From: Piper betle
Lineage: Eukaryota > Streptophyta > Magnoliopsida > Piperales > Piperaceae
Assembly: GCA_033002965.1 (NCBI GenBank)
Contig: JAURVB010012882.1
Coordinates: 1-64,000, forward strand
Length of the DNA: 64,000 bases
Direction of reading: 5' to 3'
Each line of letters opens with the position of its first letter. Within the stretch, counting starts at the first letter, position 1. The position numbers and the translations under genes are program-made. Positions 25,261 through 41,500 of the stretch are shown piece after piece. The notes under the pieces are model-generated. The model saw only the letters and a list, made by a program, of their open reading frames with translations. It searched no databases and was not told where the DNA came from.

Positions 25261-26533
25261 ACAATGCTAGTGGCAATCAGAAAAACAATTCCTAGTCAAC
25301 TAAGAAATATTTGCTACATCACTTTGAAATGGCAATGAGAAAAACCTTCACTGGTAAGTAAAGTTCCCTCAAGAAACCTTATAACAAGACCTTTTGTTTT
25401 ACCCCCAAAGCTGCATGTAACTAATCGGTAACAATTATTCATATGGGTAAAAAGCTCTCTTCGTATTCATGTATGTCCAGCATATGTTATACAACCTTTC
25501 CAATGGTTAAAATATCCGGGCAGACAAGATGGACCCATAAACCACTGCTATCTTCTTCTCCACGTTTATCAGCTGTATATGCTATAAAGGCAAAACAAGA
25601 CACTCTCCATCTCTGTATATGAAGTTACATCAAGAGACAAGGAGCGATGCTCCACCTGCCATGACTTTTCAATACTTTGTGGTATTTGATTATAAGCAGG
25701 ACACCCGTCTTCTTTTCTGAACATATGGACCTACGTCTGATAGTGCTATTTCTACTGTGCGCATGTGAGAGTAGTACTATAAACATATGTGGTCCTCTAA
25801 TCTCAAAAACAAAAGCAAAAAAATAACTAAGGAGAACGAGATCAACTAAAGGTTGATGTTTTCTTGCATTCGAATCCTATCCCAACGCTGCAACAATGAA
25901 CAGCATCTCATCAATGGGGGGCAACCAGAATCTGATCCTTTGTCTTCTTAACATCGAAGTGGAGTTCTTTGGGGAAGTTTTTAATGATTTTTAGATGGCT
26001 GTTGATCTCCTGTATATGTTGTTTGTCGGGGCGAATCATAGTGCACCCCAAGTTGGCTAAAAATCATTAATAATATATTTTTATCCCAGTAAATATAAAA
26101 GTATATAAATTAGACATATTTGCATTTTTTTATTCCTTGAAATTTACAAACATAATATTTATGTATATGGCTTTAAAATGTTTATTTAGCTTAATTGAAA
26201 GAAAAAAACTCTGATTAATTGTTTTTAAGAATCAATTATAAAATCTTTTAATATTCCCAAGTCATTTATTGAGTAATTTGAGACGAAAAGCCATAGATTG
26301 GAATCTAATCTGAAAGAGTTTTTTAAGTTAAAAAAGCTTGACATTTTCAAACTATACGGACCAAATAATAAATTTAAGGTTTCGCTTGAAAACTTAAAGA
26401 GTTCGACAATGTTCAACTAATGAGAATGTAAATTAAAACCTTCTAGGTAGGAGGAACTTGGTGGCAGTTAATGTTTATAATAGAATAAATTACTGAAATT
26501 CTTGGTACTGACAGATTAGTTGGATGGTTCGAT
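25261..26533. other. Intergenic, nothing recognised
   Basis: No gene, RNA or repeat that I can support. Confidence 0.35.
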
Positions 26534-27118
26534 AAGGGTGAGCATCAATTGGTCGAATAAGGTATGGTCATGTTTGTCCACTTAATTCCAAGCAAAAAGT
26601 TGGTTGTCTAAGGTCAAAATTTTTGAATCAAGTAGATCATAGATAGATACGGTCAAAATTTGGTAAATACCAAAAATTATTTTTATTTTTTTATTTATTT
26701 TATTTAATAAACTATAATATTAATTAAAAATATTTTAATTAAATAATATGTGGTTTGATATAATTATTGATATAAATGTAGTATTTTAATTTCTTAAGTA
26801 TAAGGATGACTTTTATTTATTTATTTTATGTAAGCATTGTGAGCTATTTTATATATTAAATATTAATTTTATGTATAAACTTAAATAATTTTAATGTATA
26901 TCATAATTTAAATTTTTCATAGAGCCCCACAAATATTAATGTTGAAGATATTATATTATTGATATAAAATATCAGACACTTAGTCGGTCGTTTAATCAGA
27001 TAAAAATATATTCATATTTAATTTATTTTTATTCTGATTAAATTCGATATATCAAATTTAGTCGGACAATGTTTCTGACTTCGATTGGACTAGGTAATTG
27101 GGAAGTTAAGGCTCACCC
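26534..27118. mobile_element. Internally deleted hAT derivative
   Basis: Starts AAGGGTGAGCATCAATTGG and ends TTAAGGCTCACCC, a degenerate inverted pair of the hAT kind. From 26743 onward it matches the two halves of the split hAT copy at 45.1 and 53.55 kb (for example TTGATATAAAT...AGGATGACTT, then AGATATTATATTATTGATAT). It lacks the transposase remnant that the longer copy still shows. A clear 8-bp target duplication was not found. Confidence 0.6.
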
Positions 27119-27640
27119 GTACGTGCACACTCATAAAAAACGAAGCTAGTTTTAGTTTAACAACTTTTCAACTTTCATGAATGTTTGATACTTAATATGC
27201 AATATATAGCTCTTCTTTCAAAGAAAAAACATAAGCAGTTCTATAAATATATCATGTGCTCATAGTTTGTCTTGGAGCGTGCATATATACATGCCCAATA
27301 TCTCCACCACATAATTAGTTAATTAGTTAATTATTCTAATAATTTTAATTAATAATTATTATCACAAACTATGCACCTTGATTTTTACTTTCAACGTGCT
27401 AGCAATACTCTTAACAAATTATTAACGTGTATATGAGTTCCCTGGTGTATATCTCCATTAATAATATATATACACACAAGAATGATGAGGTTAGAACTTG
27501 AGAACTTAAAAATACAAATCTAATGTGTTTGATAGAAATTAACGGTAATGATAATTCTTAAAGCTAAAACATGATCACTATTCATATATATTCAACCGTC
27601 TAAACACGGGTTCCAAAATTCTTACGTTCTCATCCAATCA

Positions 27641-27642
<2 letters not shown>

Positions 27643-27679
<37 letters not shown>

Positions 27680-28120
27680 TTGAACATTTTTTTAAATGTA
27701 AACTTTGTGAATGTTTATTATAGTCATTTATTTATCATTTAATGATTTAGAATTAAGGAGTTATAGTAGATAGTCATGGATAGTTTAATAAATAAGTAAC
27801 TAATGTCAACTATTAAATGAAAAATTAACAATCATGATTGAAGTTTGCATAGCTTACATTTAGAAAAGGGTTCACACTCTATTATTTTCATATATAATAA
27901 TACCAATAATAATAATAATAATAATAATAAAGTGTGAACTCTTTTTTATTTATGAACATTATTCATGATTATCAATTTTTAATTTAGTGACTCACATTGA
28001 GTAGTTATTGACAGAACTATCCATAACTCCTCAATATAAACTATTAGATAAAAAATTAGTACTTCACGTATTGAAGAGTTCACAAAGCTCTACCATTTTC
28101 TAATATAGAGTATATACGCA

Positions 28121-28152
<32 letters not shown>
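27643..28152. mobile_element. AT-rich foldback element between (TA)n tracts
   Basis: Two (TA)n runs (27643-27674 and 28123-28152), both preceded by CATC, flank about 450 bp that form an imperfect inverted repeat. The left arm contains AACTTTGTGAATG, GGAGTTATAGTAGATAG and GGGTTCACACT. The right arm contains their complements (AGTGTGAACTC, CTATCCATAACTCC, GAGTTCACAAAG). An (AAT)n stretch at 27907-27931 is the loop. It is non-coding. It shares TA-tract residence with the GC-rich elements but not their hairpin sequences. Confidence 0.6.
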
Positions 28153-28154
<2 letters not shown>

Positions 28155-28920
28155 GCCTCTATTATATGAATGTTAAGTGAGGGTTTACAAGTTAACTAGA
28201 TAAGATTAAATTTTATAAATATAATCAAAGACTCAATATTTATAATTACAGTATATAGAAGTCCATCAACATAATTAAATTGTCTCCATTGCCTCATGCA
28301 GTATTGCTTCTCATGTGAGCAGCTTCCATTGGTAGCAACCATACTTCATGCTTTCACGGAGAATTAGCAAGCTAACTAATTGTATGAACACCAGGCTGAG
28401 CAACATTGGAACATGAGATTCCACTGGTATTTACAATCAAACAACTATCAGCGGATTTATGATGATGCCCATGCTTCTTATTTATCCCCAACTAAGTGAA
28501 AATTAGCATCCGCAGTTGAAAAAAGAAGTTTTTACATGGTTTTATGCATTATTAATTATATATTTAGAACATACTGGCAAGAGGGAAAAAAACCATACTT
28601 GTCAAGTACTTTCTTCTTAAATTCATATACACTTGTCAACACTTAAATATTAATTGTGCCTTAAGAAAATAATCTTTAATGAAATGATGGAACATACCCA
28701 TATTTTTTCATAAAAATCAGCAGATATATTTCATAAACTTTTACAAGTTTTTTTGTCAAAAAACAATTTGATAACCTCATCCACAATTTCCTTAATATAA
28801 TTTAATTTTGAAAATTTTAACATATACTATTTTCTTGCCTTTAACATTTTGAGGTCTTTAATTCACAATTATTTTAATAATCTCCACTAATATGGGCCTA
28901 ATCGTAATTTTATCCGAGAA
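28153..28920. other. Intergenic before spermine synthase
   Basis: AT-rich, with no gene recognised. Its last 300 bp are the likely promoter of the spermine synthase gene. Confidence 0.4.
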
Positions 28921-28925
28921 AGGGC

Positions 28926-28931
28926 TATAAA
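28926..28931 (+). promoter_or_regulatory. TATA box of the spermine synthase gene
   Basis: TATAAA within GGGCTATAAAGC, followed after about 30 bp by a GC-rich leader that ends in a splice donor (TCTGTG|GTAGGT near 29073). The placement suits a transcript start near 28955. Confidence 0.5.
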
Positions 28932-28954
28932 GCTCCATTTTGCCTCACGCGCCG

Positions 28955-29073
28955 GAGAAGACGAGTCGACCCGCCGGAACTCGCGAGAACACTGGTAAAG
29001 GCGTCGTCTTGCCGGCGCCGGCGGTGGCTGTGGAGCTCCACCGTCCTACCTCTTCCGTTCGTCTGTCTTCTGT
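28955..29073 (+). other. 5'-UTR exon of spermine synthase
   Basis: GC-rich leader exon ending at a GTAGGT donor. The next exon starts near 29937 after GTTTGATAG and carries the ATG at 29950. Exon limits are inferred from splice signals alone. Confidence 0.4.
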
Positions 29074-29949
29074 GGTAGGTACCGATTCTCTCTTCTTTGT
29101 TCTCTGTTTCATCTGGTGGAGGCGGGGGGACTGTGCATGGGGTGGCTTTTGTTGCTGGTGGTGTTGTGGGTGCGGAGGAGTGGAGGTTTGTTGCGAATTG
29201 AGCGGTTTTGAGAGCTTCTTGGAGTGTTGGAAGGTTTTGAGTTGCGGAGGTGCGGAAAGACGAGTTCTTTACTGCTCATGCTTTGGTTATTGTTGCACCT
29301 TTTAATATGTATTTGTTGAGGACGGTGGCGCTTGTTTCTTTGGTGTTTCTGATGATCTTGTTGTTTTGTTTCTTTCAATTGTTGGCTTCAAAGTTTTGGT
29401 CTTTGCAGGTTTTGGATGTTACGTAAAAGTATTAGCTTGGAATGCTGAAAGTGTTAGCTTGGAATGCTGACTTTTATCTATCAATTTCATGGGATTTTTT
29501 TTAAAATTTACCACTTCAAATAATTTTTTTCTGTATGAAAAGTAGTCAGTTCAAAGATTTTGATTGCGCGCAGCTAATTTTGAATTTGTCTGACCTGTGT
29601 AATGTGTTAGGTGTTTTCAATTTTGAGTTCTAGAACAGTGTGCTTAAATAAAAAAGGTTATTCTTTAATCTCTGTGACATTTTTGGATTATTCGCAACTG
29701 GTTTGAATATCTGTCCTTTTTCTATTATAAAAATATGGATTGCAATATTGTCGAAATGATTTTAGATGGTTTGACTTTTAACACCCCTTCTTTGTGCTTG
29801 ATGTCTTATATGATGACGATGCGAATTATTTTATTATTTAATTTATTGCACTATTTGCCGGACTGAACAATGTTTATATAAGATAAAGAAGCTGTAAATG
29901 ATTCTAATATTTTCGTTCCGTTTGGTGTTTGATAGAGTGGAGGCCGTGA

Positions 29950-34124
<4,175 letters not shown>

Positions 34125-34198
34125 TCCTGCAAACAGAGTTGAAAATGAAAATCAATCAACAAGTGAATGTGGAAGATGGTAGAAATTAAACCGGTGAG

Positions 34199-34560
34199 TT
34201 AAGACAAAGTGCTCTTACTTTTCGCAGTCAATGATTGGGCCAATGGGAACAGGCACCTGCACGTTGCACCAAGCTGGGAGTTTTGAAATTCTGGTGGAGT
34301 TAAGTTTGGGACGAGACCAGCCTGCCTCTTGATGCACTTGCAAATAGCCTGTCTATCAGCCCTGGTGGCCGCCATGTCCGAGAGCTTCTTCACCCGTTGC
34401 AGAAGGCGCGGGAAGGGAGTTGGGCCATGTCCGTGACAAATGACATGCAGGGAGATATATTCGATGACATGTCGGTGCACGTTGGCACAGCCATCACGGC
34501 CGCGTAGGAGGCCAATGCAGCAACAATGAGGAGCATGATCCACGAGCCATTTTTATGAAA
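34199..34560 (-). pseudogene. Broken nonspecific lipid-transfer protein copy
   Basis: A degraded paralogue of the intact LTP at 36.8 kb. In pieces it reads IMLLIVAALASYAAVMAVPTC, TDMSSNISPCMSFVTDMAQ, VKKLSDMAATRADRQAICKC and, in another frame, VQVPVPIGPIIDCEK. It needs about three single-base corrections (signal peptide, after FCNG, and before the last cysteines). It has Phe in place of the first Cys of the CC pair, leaving seven of the eight conserved cysteines. Its 3' flank (GTTAATCCTGCAAACA, 34121) matches that of the intact gene (36672), so the two arose by tandem duplication. Confidence 0.75.
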
Positions 34561-36768
34561 TTGGTCTTTTCTTGTTACTTCAGAGAAAATGTGGAAGTGA
34601 TGTGTGAATTGTTAAGGATTGGGGAGGAAGGAGGGAGTTTAAATAGGCAAAAGGGAATGGGGAGTTTATGGTTGAGATATGAGGTTTGGTGTTCATGGCA
34701 ACAAACAGCTCATGGGAAGACTTGGGTTTGCAGTTTGCATCCTCTTCTTGGCAAGTGATGGGATTGTGATTTCTGAAAACCAGTTAGGGTATGTCCATTG
34801 TTGGCCTTATGAGAGGATGTTGTAGTCTGTCAACCTTCCAACAGATCATGTTTTTTAGCTCCAATCTGCCAATTTAAGTTTTCTCTTCACATGTTCTGCT
34901 CATGACTATTAAGGGTATCAAATAACGGCAATTGTTTCAAAGGGTCTGTTCATCACATCTTGTAGTATGTAAAGATTGGGCGAAGATATCACAAAGAGAA
35001 GAATGCTTAATTATCCTGAAACTTTTGAAGATTTAGTTATAGTTCAAAAATTTAGGACTCAAACTCGACTGAAGGATAGACTCTGCCTTTTAAATGACAA
35101 TTATTTGTATTTTTTGATGGATTGAATATAATTAGAACGAGTATATATTTCTCATTGGACTTAAAATGAAATGGATAAAAATATCATTACGTATCAAATC
35201 ATTAATAAAAAAGCATATTAGGGTTCAATATTTAGAGATTCTAATGAGATTGCTACAACTTGTGAGTTTTCAATGCTTATATGTGGGACTAATTAAAATC
35301 GTGTTTACAAAAGATTTTTATTTCATTATATGTGGGACTAATTGGATATATTTGATTTTTTATTATGGTAAATGATGTGAATCATGGATAAATCTCTTGT
35401 TAAATCCAACAATATTTAACTCATATTCATTAAAAAAATGTTTTCCTCTTATAATTCATCTTCAAGATTGTTGTTTTTCCTTTTTTATATAATTATGTTT
35501 TTAACATTTTAAAAAATTAATATCTAAAATATTTATGTTTTCAAACATTTATATTATTATATATCCATGAAATAAACATCATAATTATAGCCAATTCAAA
35601 AGCTTAAAGTAAAATTAAACAGTCTAATATTTTTACATCAATACATTGTTAGATATTATTATTAACTAGTCTATTCATAGCCACAAGTTACAACTATTTA
35701 TTGAAAGGTCATTAGCCAATAAATGTTATTATTTACTTGATAAATGCCCGTCATATTCATTTTGACCAGAGGATATTTATCTTTATCTACTATGTATTAA
35801 ATGTAAATAATTTTAACTTTATTTTATTTTTCTTGGGCCTAGATTAAATCCATTTAATCTTCAAACATTAATATTATTTAAATCTACTTTCACATATAAA
35901 AAATTAATATTTATTTCTTTAATATGAATAGATTTTTGTTTTTTTGCAACAACTACCTCATCGCAAACATAAATTTTTTAGGAGTCAATAATTTACAGAA
36001 TATTTTAACGTGCCATGATTTTTCGTTTAATTCATTGTCACACAAATAAAGAAGCCAATTTGTCATACATATAGCAGGCTGTTGCTCTTTATGCACCTCA
36101 AAGTTGAAATTCATGAAGCTTCATTAGATTGAGAAATTGACTTCACATAACTCCTTCCATTTGGCAGAAAAGTACTCAGTTTTTCATGTAACTAATATAT
36201 ATACAACCGATTTAATGATGTTTTAAGAGTTCTTTCTAACTATTACTTTACTCGACGAGTTAGACAAAGCTAGACAAAAATTAGTTTTGACGCACGAAAA
36301 TAATTAATTATATTTAGTTACACTTCGAGAAAATTCAAGATTGTAAGATCAGACAATTTGCCCACAAATTGGAACTAGTAAAAAACCCTGATCAGCATGG
36401 GATGGAGCCACAGGATAGTATATAAAAACTGTTAGTGCCCAGAAAACAAAATTCATGACAAGCTAGAGCCATCTGTTTATTCAATTGTTGGATAGTACAT
36501 TTTACATATAACTCCTTTCCACTTAGCAGGAAACTGATTTATTATTATACACTAGTATTAGTATTAGTATTACAACAATAAGAAGTTAACACCAAGCAAA
36601 TAGTACTCTTCCATTTAGCAGGCAGCTGCTTTATTCTGTTCTGCGTAGCATTGGCCACAATGAGCACCTAGTTAATCCTGCAAACAAGGAGAAGAAGAAT
36701 TTTTGTACAATATGTAGGAGAAGATAGAAGAAGTTTTCTTGTCGTAGAGCTATAAAACAACGTGGGTC
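34561..36768. other. Intergenic between the two LTP copies
   Basis: AT-rich with no gene recognised. Part of it was probably duplicated with the LTP copies. Confidence 0.35.
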
Positions 36769-37110
36769 TTACTTGGCACAATCTATGTTTGGACCAAGAG
36801 GAACAGGCACCTTCCCTTTGCACACAGCTGGGAGTTCTGAAACTCTGGTGGTGTTCAAGTTGTGGATGTTGGCAGCCTGGCTCTTGAGGCACTCGCAGAT
36901 ACCCTGCCTATCGGCCTTGTTGCCCGCCATGTCCGAGAGCTTCTTCACCCCATCGCAGCAAGCCCGCGGAGGAACAGCTGCCATGTCAGTCAGGTAAGGC
37001 GCGCATGGAGCTATGTTCGAAGCCAACGTCGTGCATGTCGGCAATGCTCTCACTGCGGTGTATCCGACGATTGCGGCGACGATGAGGAGCAAAATCGCAC
37101 GAGCCGCCAT
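36769..37110 (-). CDS. Nonspecific lipid-transfer protein (type 1)
   Basis: A secreted 113-residue protein that binds lipids in a hydrophobic tunnel; roles in cuticle deposition and defence are known for the family. A signal peptide (MAARAILLLIVAAIVGYTAVRA) precedes the mature part. The eight-cysteine pattern C..C..CC..CxC..C..C is complete: PTCTTLASNIAPC, RACCDGVKKLSD, GICECLKSQA, ELPAVCKG and NIDCAK. The gene is intronless as read, with TAA directly after DCAK. A TATA box lies about 75 bp upstream. The tandem partner at 34.2-34.5 kb is broken. Confidence 0.93.
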   Translation of the reverse strand: MAARAILLLIVAAIVGYTAVRALPTCTTLASNIAPCAPYLTDMAAVPPRACCDGVKKLSDMAGNKADRQGICECLKSQAANIHNLNTTRVSELPAVCKGKVPVPLGPNIDCAK

Positions 37111-37184
37111 GTCGCAAATTTACTGACCTGTTTTCACTTGTTGGGTGAGGAATAGAGGTGAGAAGGATTGGGAAGGAAGGGGGG

Positions 37185-37192
37185 TTTATATA
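37185..37192 (-). promoter_or_regulatory. TATA box of the LTP gene
   Basis: The minus strand reads TATATAAA within TCTATATAAACCCC, 75 bp before the LTP start codon, at typical plant core-promoter spacing. Confidence 0.6.
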
Positions 37193-37204
37193 GACAATAT
37201 GAAT

Positions 37205-37800
37205 GTAACGTGCTTATACATGAGATCCTTCAATTTAGTCTAACATCTGATATTTATTTGGTTAAGATTTTATTTATAAGTGAAAATATAAAATTTTAAT
37301 TTAGTTAACCACTTTTAAAGAAATGACTTAACCCATTAATTTGTACTTTGGGCTAGATTGTTATAAATGATATTAGAGTGACCTGGTTCCATATTAGATA
37401 ATGAGCTGGACTAGGGATGTTGGTTAAGGTTGGTGGTCATAAGTCAGAGAAGGACGTGTGCTGAGGCTAGCAATGGGCCAAGCGTAGAAATTTTAGGAAC
37501 GAAATTTTTAAGGTGGGTGAATTGTGAGATCCCTCAATTTAGTCCTACATCTAATACCCACTTTATAAGTGAGAATTAAATATAAATCTTTAATTTAATT
37601 AATAACTTTTAAAAAATAACTAAGGTTCGTTACATTACGCTCATCTAATACCTACTGGGCGAAAGACATGTACTAAGGCTCCTGGTCACGGGGACGAAAT
37701 TTCCCTTTAACTTAATCTCATACCTACTTTGGGTCAGGTTCATGGGGATAAAATTTTTATTAATTTAATCTCACGTCTAATACCTACTTTGGGTCAGGTT
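37205..37800. repeat. Imperfect direct repeats upstream of the LTP gene
   Basis: GAGATCC.TCAATTTAGTC..ACATCT.ATA occurs at about 37221 and 37531, each followed by TTTATAAGTGA and a TTTAATTTA.TTAA.. stretch. ATCTCACGTCTAATACCTACTTTGGGTCAGGTT and shorter versions recur at 37715-37800. This looks like a decayed tandem or terminal repeat of an unknown element. Confidence 0.5.
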
Positions 37801-38584
37801 GTTACATTGTAACAACCAATCATGTTCATTTGCTTCCCAAATTTGAGATTTTAGTTCGTTATTTATGCGGAGTTGCTCAAATTTAGTATTGCTTGTGAGG
37901 AATGGCAACATGTCTAGTTTCAACGTGTGTTCATCACATGGTAATTGGTTTTGGGTTGATAAAAGGTAGAGCTCAAAAAACTGAATAAGCAAAGTGGCCG
38001 GTGGGCATGTTGTTTAAGAGGAAAAGGATGGTGGATATGATCTTTCACAAGCAAAGAATCGATTGATTCACATAGCTCGATCGAAATTTAGCTCATGTTC
38101 ATCAAGAAAACAATGGAGCTTTGTTCTCATATGAAACAGAAAATTTGGCTCAAGCTCAATCGTCATGCACAATACAACCGCGATTCATAAATCTTAGAGA
38201 ACAGCAGATTCCACATTCAATCACAAAAAAACTCACAAAACAATTCCAGTAAATAATTTCCATTGCTTGCATGTTTTTCAATGCAATCTCATCAGTAATT
38301 AAATGGCTCGTCTTTGTAACTCGGGCCTTGCCTGTTCATCTTTGTAGAATATCTCATTAATTTGGGCATTGTTCACTAAATGCCACTTCGCAACAAACAC
38401 ATTCCAAACTGAATCTAGAACTAAAACTAGCACGGATGTATAAACAATTGTACACTTTATTAACAATGAGAAAATACATATATTTACATTTTGATCATGC
38501 ACAGATAAATTACGGTTTAGAGGAAGTTCCAGATTCTGGGTTATGCTTTGCATACAAAGAACTAGCAGGGGATACCTCAGCATG

Positions 38585-41500
38585 TCATGGAGCAATAGCA
38601 GATAGTGGCTGAAAATTGGTATTGCCTACAAACCAGTATAGAGCCCACTTCAGATTGCAGAGTGTATATTTCAGAGCCTTTGTCCAATTCTCCTGCTTGT
38701 TGAAACTCTGTGTAATAGTATAATTTTCCACCCTATCGTTTTCAATCCTAGAAGACAGAATAGTGGCAACACAATCAAAAACAATTTGACAGGATGCAAG
38801 AAACCACAGTCAGAAAGAAATCAAGTGTTATTGCCCTTGGGTTTCAACGAAGGCAATATGATATAACAATGCCACTTAATTACATGGAAATCCAAGAACT
38901 ATCTAACTTTGCAAACTCAAAAAATGTAGTATTAGTGCGCAGCATCAAGAAAAAAATATGGAAATAGAACCTTAAAGAGCAAACACATTGATAGATAAAC
39001 CAAGTCTTACTTGTAAGGCAGCTTAAAACATTTCTCAGGAGGAATGTTGTTCTCTTGATCTTTACTATTCGCAAAATCAGCAAAGTCTTTCAAACATGTC
39101 AGAAAAAGGGTCATTGCTTTGTCATACCGAGTGCTCCAAAACAAGTTCACAGGACCAAATCTGTAAAAAGCATATATCAATTTTTACATTGGTTGTATTC
39201 AACAGAGATTTGAGAAAAATGAGACACAATAAATAGAAAATATCAAAGAAAATTTCTTAAATGCATATCTTTACAAACAATAAAGGTTTTTAAATGGAGT
39301 GGAGGAAACCATAAAGCATTTGGCTTTAATGAACTTACAGTTCATAGGTATTGTTGCTGGTGTCCATTATTCTTGGGTAGCTTCCCATGGGAAGAATCTT
39401 AATTCGGTAACTGTAATAAACAAAAGTGAAAATTTTAAAAATAACAATTGTGAGTAAAAACCACTCAAATTTTCCCAAAATGGATTTCTCCCATACTCAT
39501 ACTCTGCACCTGCAACTGATATAGTTAAATGGAATGGAACATATTATTGGTTTTTGTGTTTTGTCTTCAATAAAGATGCAAGCAATCACCACTATATGAC
39601 ATGTATTCTTGAGACATAGATCAACTAACTTCTGTTTCTCAAGAATTTTAATGTATATGTTGGTGAGTAAACAATTCTTCAGCAAAGAGCATATAGATCA
39701 ACTAACTTCCAAACTTTTTTGAACTCCTCCTTGAAAAGCCAACAGAAAGTTTACTGGTGTCAACCGAAAAAAACTTCAACTCCAAGCAACTTCTGGCAAA
39801 TATCAAATTCAATAGAGATAATCTAACAAGCATTTTTATTCCTTACTATGGATAGTCACAAAGTAAACTAAAAGCCAGCTATAATAAAAATATCCTCACT
39901 TGCTCACTCTTTTCAAAAACTTCAGGAATTTGCAAAATACATGCTTGTTTTAATAAGTTTGCAAGGAATCTAAAAAGAAAGGAAATCAACAAAGTGTGAG
40001 CTTCAAACTTACGGGAATTTGGGGCGAAAATATTGAGCCATGGTGTGGAGAAGAAGACATGCCTGTCCCCATGCAGCATTTATCTCATCCCACTCCACCT
40101 ATATATATTGAGTATTGAGTATGATACAACATATTCACATGAATGTTCAGAACAGCCAACCACACTAAATTTAAATTAACAGTAAATTTAGAAAATATAG
40201 TTAATTCAATTGTTACTACTCCATAACAGTTTACCTGAATCTTAGGTAGGCGGCCAAGTCGAAAATTGTTAATTGTTCCAAATTCCCCATCATGCCAGAT
40301 GGGAAATGCATCATTAAGTACATTGGAACGTTTCAGCAACTCCAAGTGCGCTTGAGAGACTTCAATTTTTGCTAATATTGCATCTCTCTCTTCCTAGTAA
40401 TTGAAACAAAGACCCACATGCACATCCATATAAGGAAACTAAAAGAGAGAAAGAAGATCCCATAAAAACAGAAATCTTATAAACCCTAAATAGCACAAAA
40501 GACAGTTATGTATTCTTAATCCATCACGATCAACTTGATTTGGTTTTTAGTTTAATTAAGTATACAGTTTGACTTGGTTGATATCAAACGTTAGGCTTTC
40601 ATCTGACAGCTTATGTATTTTGAACATTGCTTCTGTCATGGTTTTAGAGCTAGGAATTATAGGGTTGATTAAAGATCCCACATTTGTTGATTGCAATCCA
40701 TTACCAAAACTTAATTCCCAACTGAATTTGATTTTGATTAGGCAGATATTATTTGTTGAGCCTTTCAGAACACCTTAGCCAACTTGGTTCTAACAAAATG
40801 TACCTTTTCATACAGTCCATATTGAATTCAAGCTTAAACCATGTGAATGGATAGTTTCATACCCATCATAGAAAGTTGTGCATCAAGGAAAAAAACAAAT
40901 ATATAAGTATGCTTACATTAAGCATTTCCTCAAAAGCTTTCTTTTTAAAGTTAAAAGCCTGAAGTTAATCCATATCCACTGTTTACATTAGTTAGGCTGC
41001 AACTGACCCACTTAAAATCAAAGACACTGCCAGACATCAAGAAAAATATATGGAAAGACTAAATGTGGCCAACTTAGATCAAGAACAATCTAGTAGACGT
41101 CATGATGATTGTGCATAACATATAGATAAACTCCTAGATGAAAAAGAAGAATGATGCACATGCTAAGAAAATGAGGTATGCAGAAACCTGATGAGCAGTT
41201 AACTGAAACTGAAAACTGTTAAATTCGTGCCAGTACCTGCAGAAAGGAGCAAAACAATTAACCTATAACTGATGACTGAGTAAAACGACAGGCATGCATC
41301 TTTGTCAATCAGTAGTTAACATGTAGCTCACCGTTCCTCAAGCTCGTCAAAATGTTTAGACTTCAAATCTAATTCTTTCAGTTCTGCATCAACTGCTGCA
41401 CATTGTTTTTCTGCTTCTTGAATGGCTGCTTCCAATCTTCTTTCTTCTTCTTCAACCTTAAAAGATCGGCAATGGTCAAACAAACATGCATTAAAAGAAA

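Noticed and set aside
28940..29305. 121-codon frame at the start of the spermine synthase transcript
   Set aside because: It has no ATG start (begins at TTG) and crosses the splice donor at 29073; it is leader and intron sequence.
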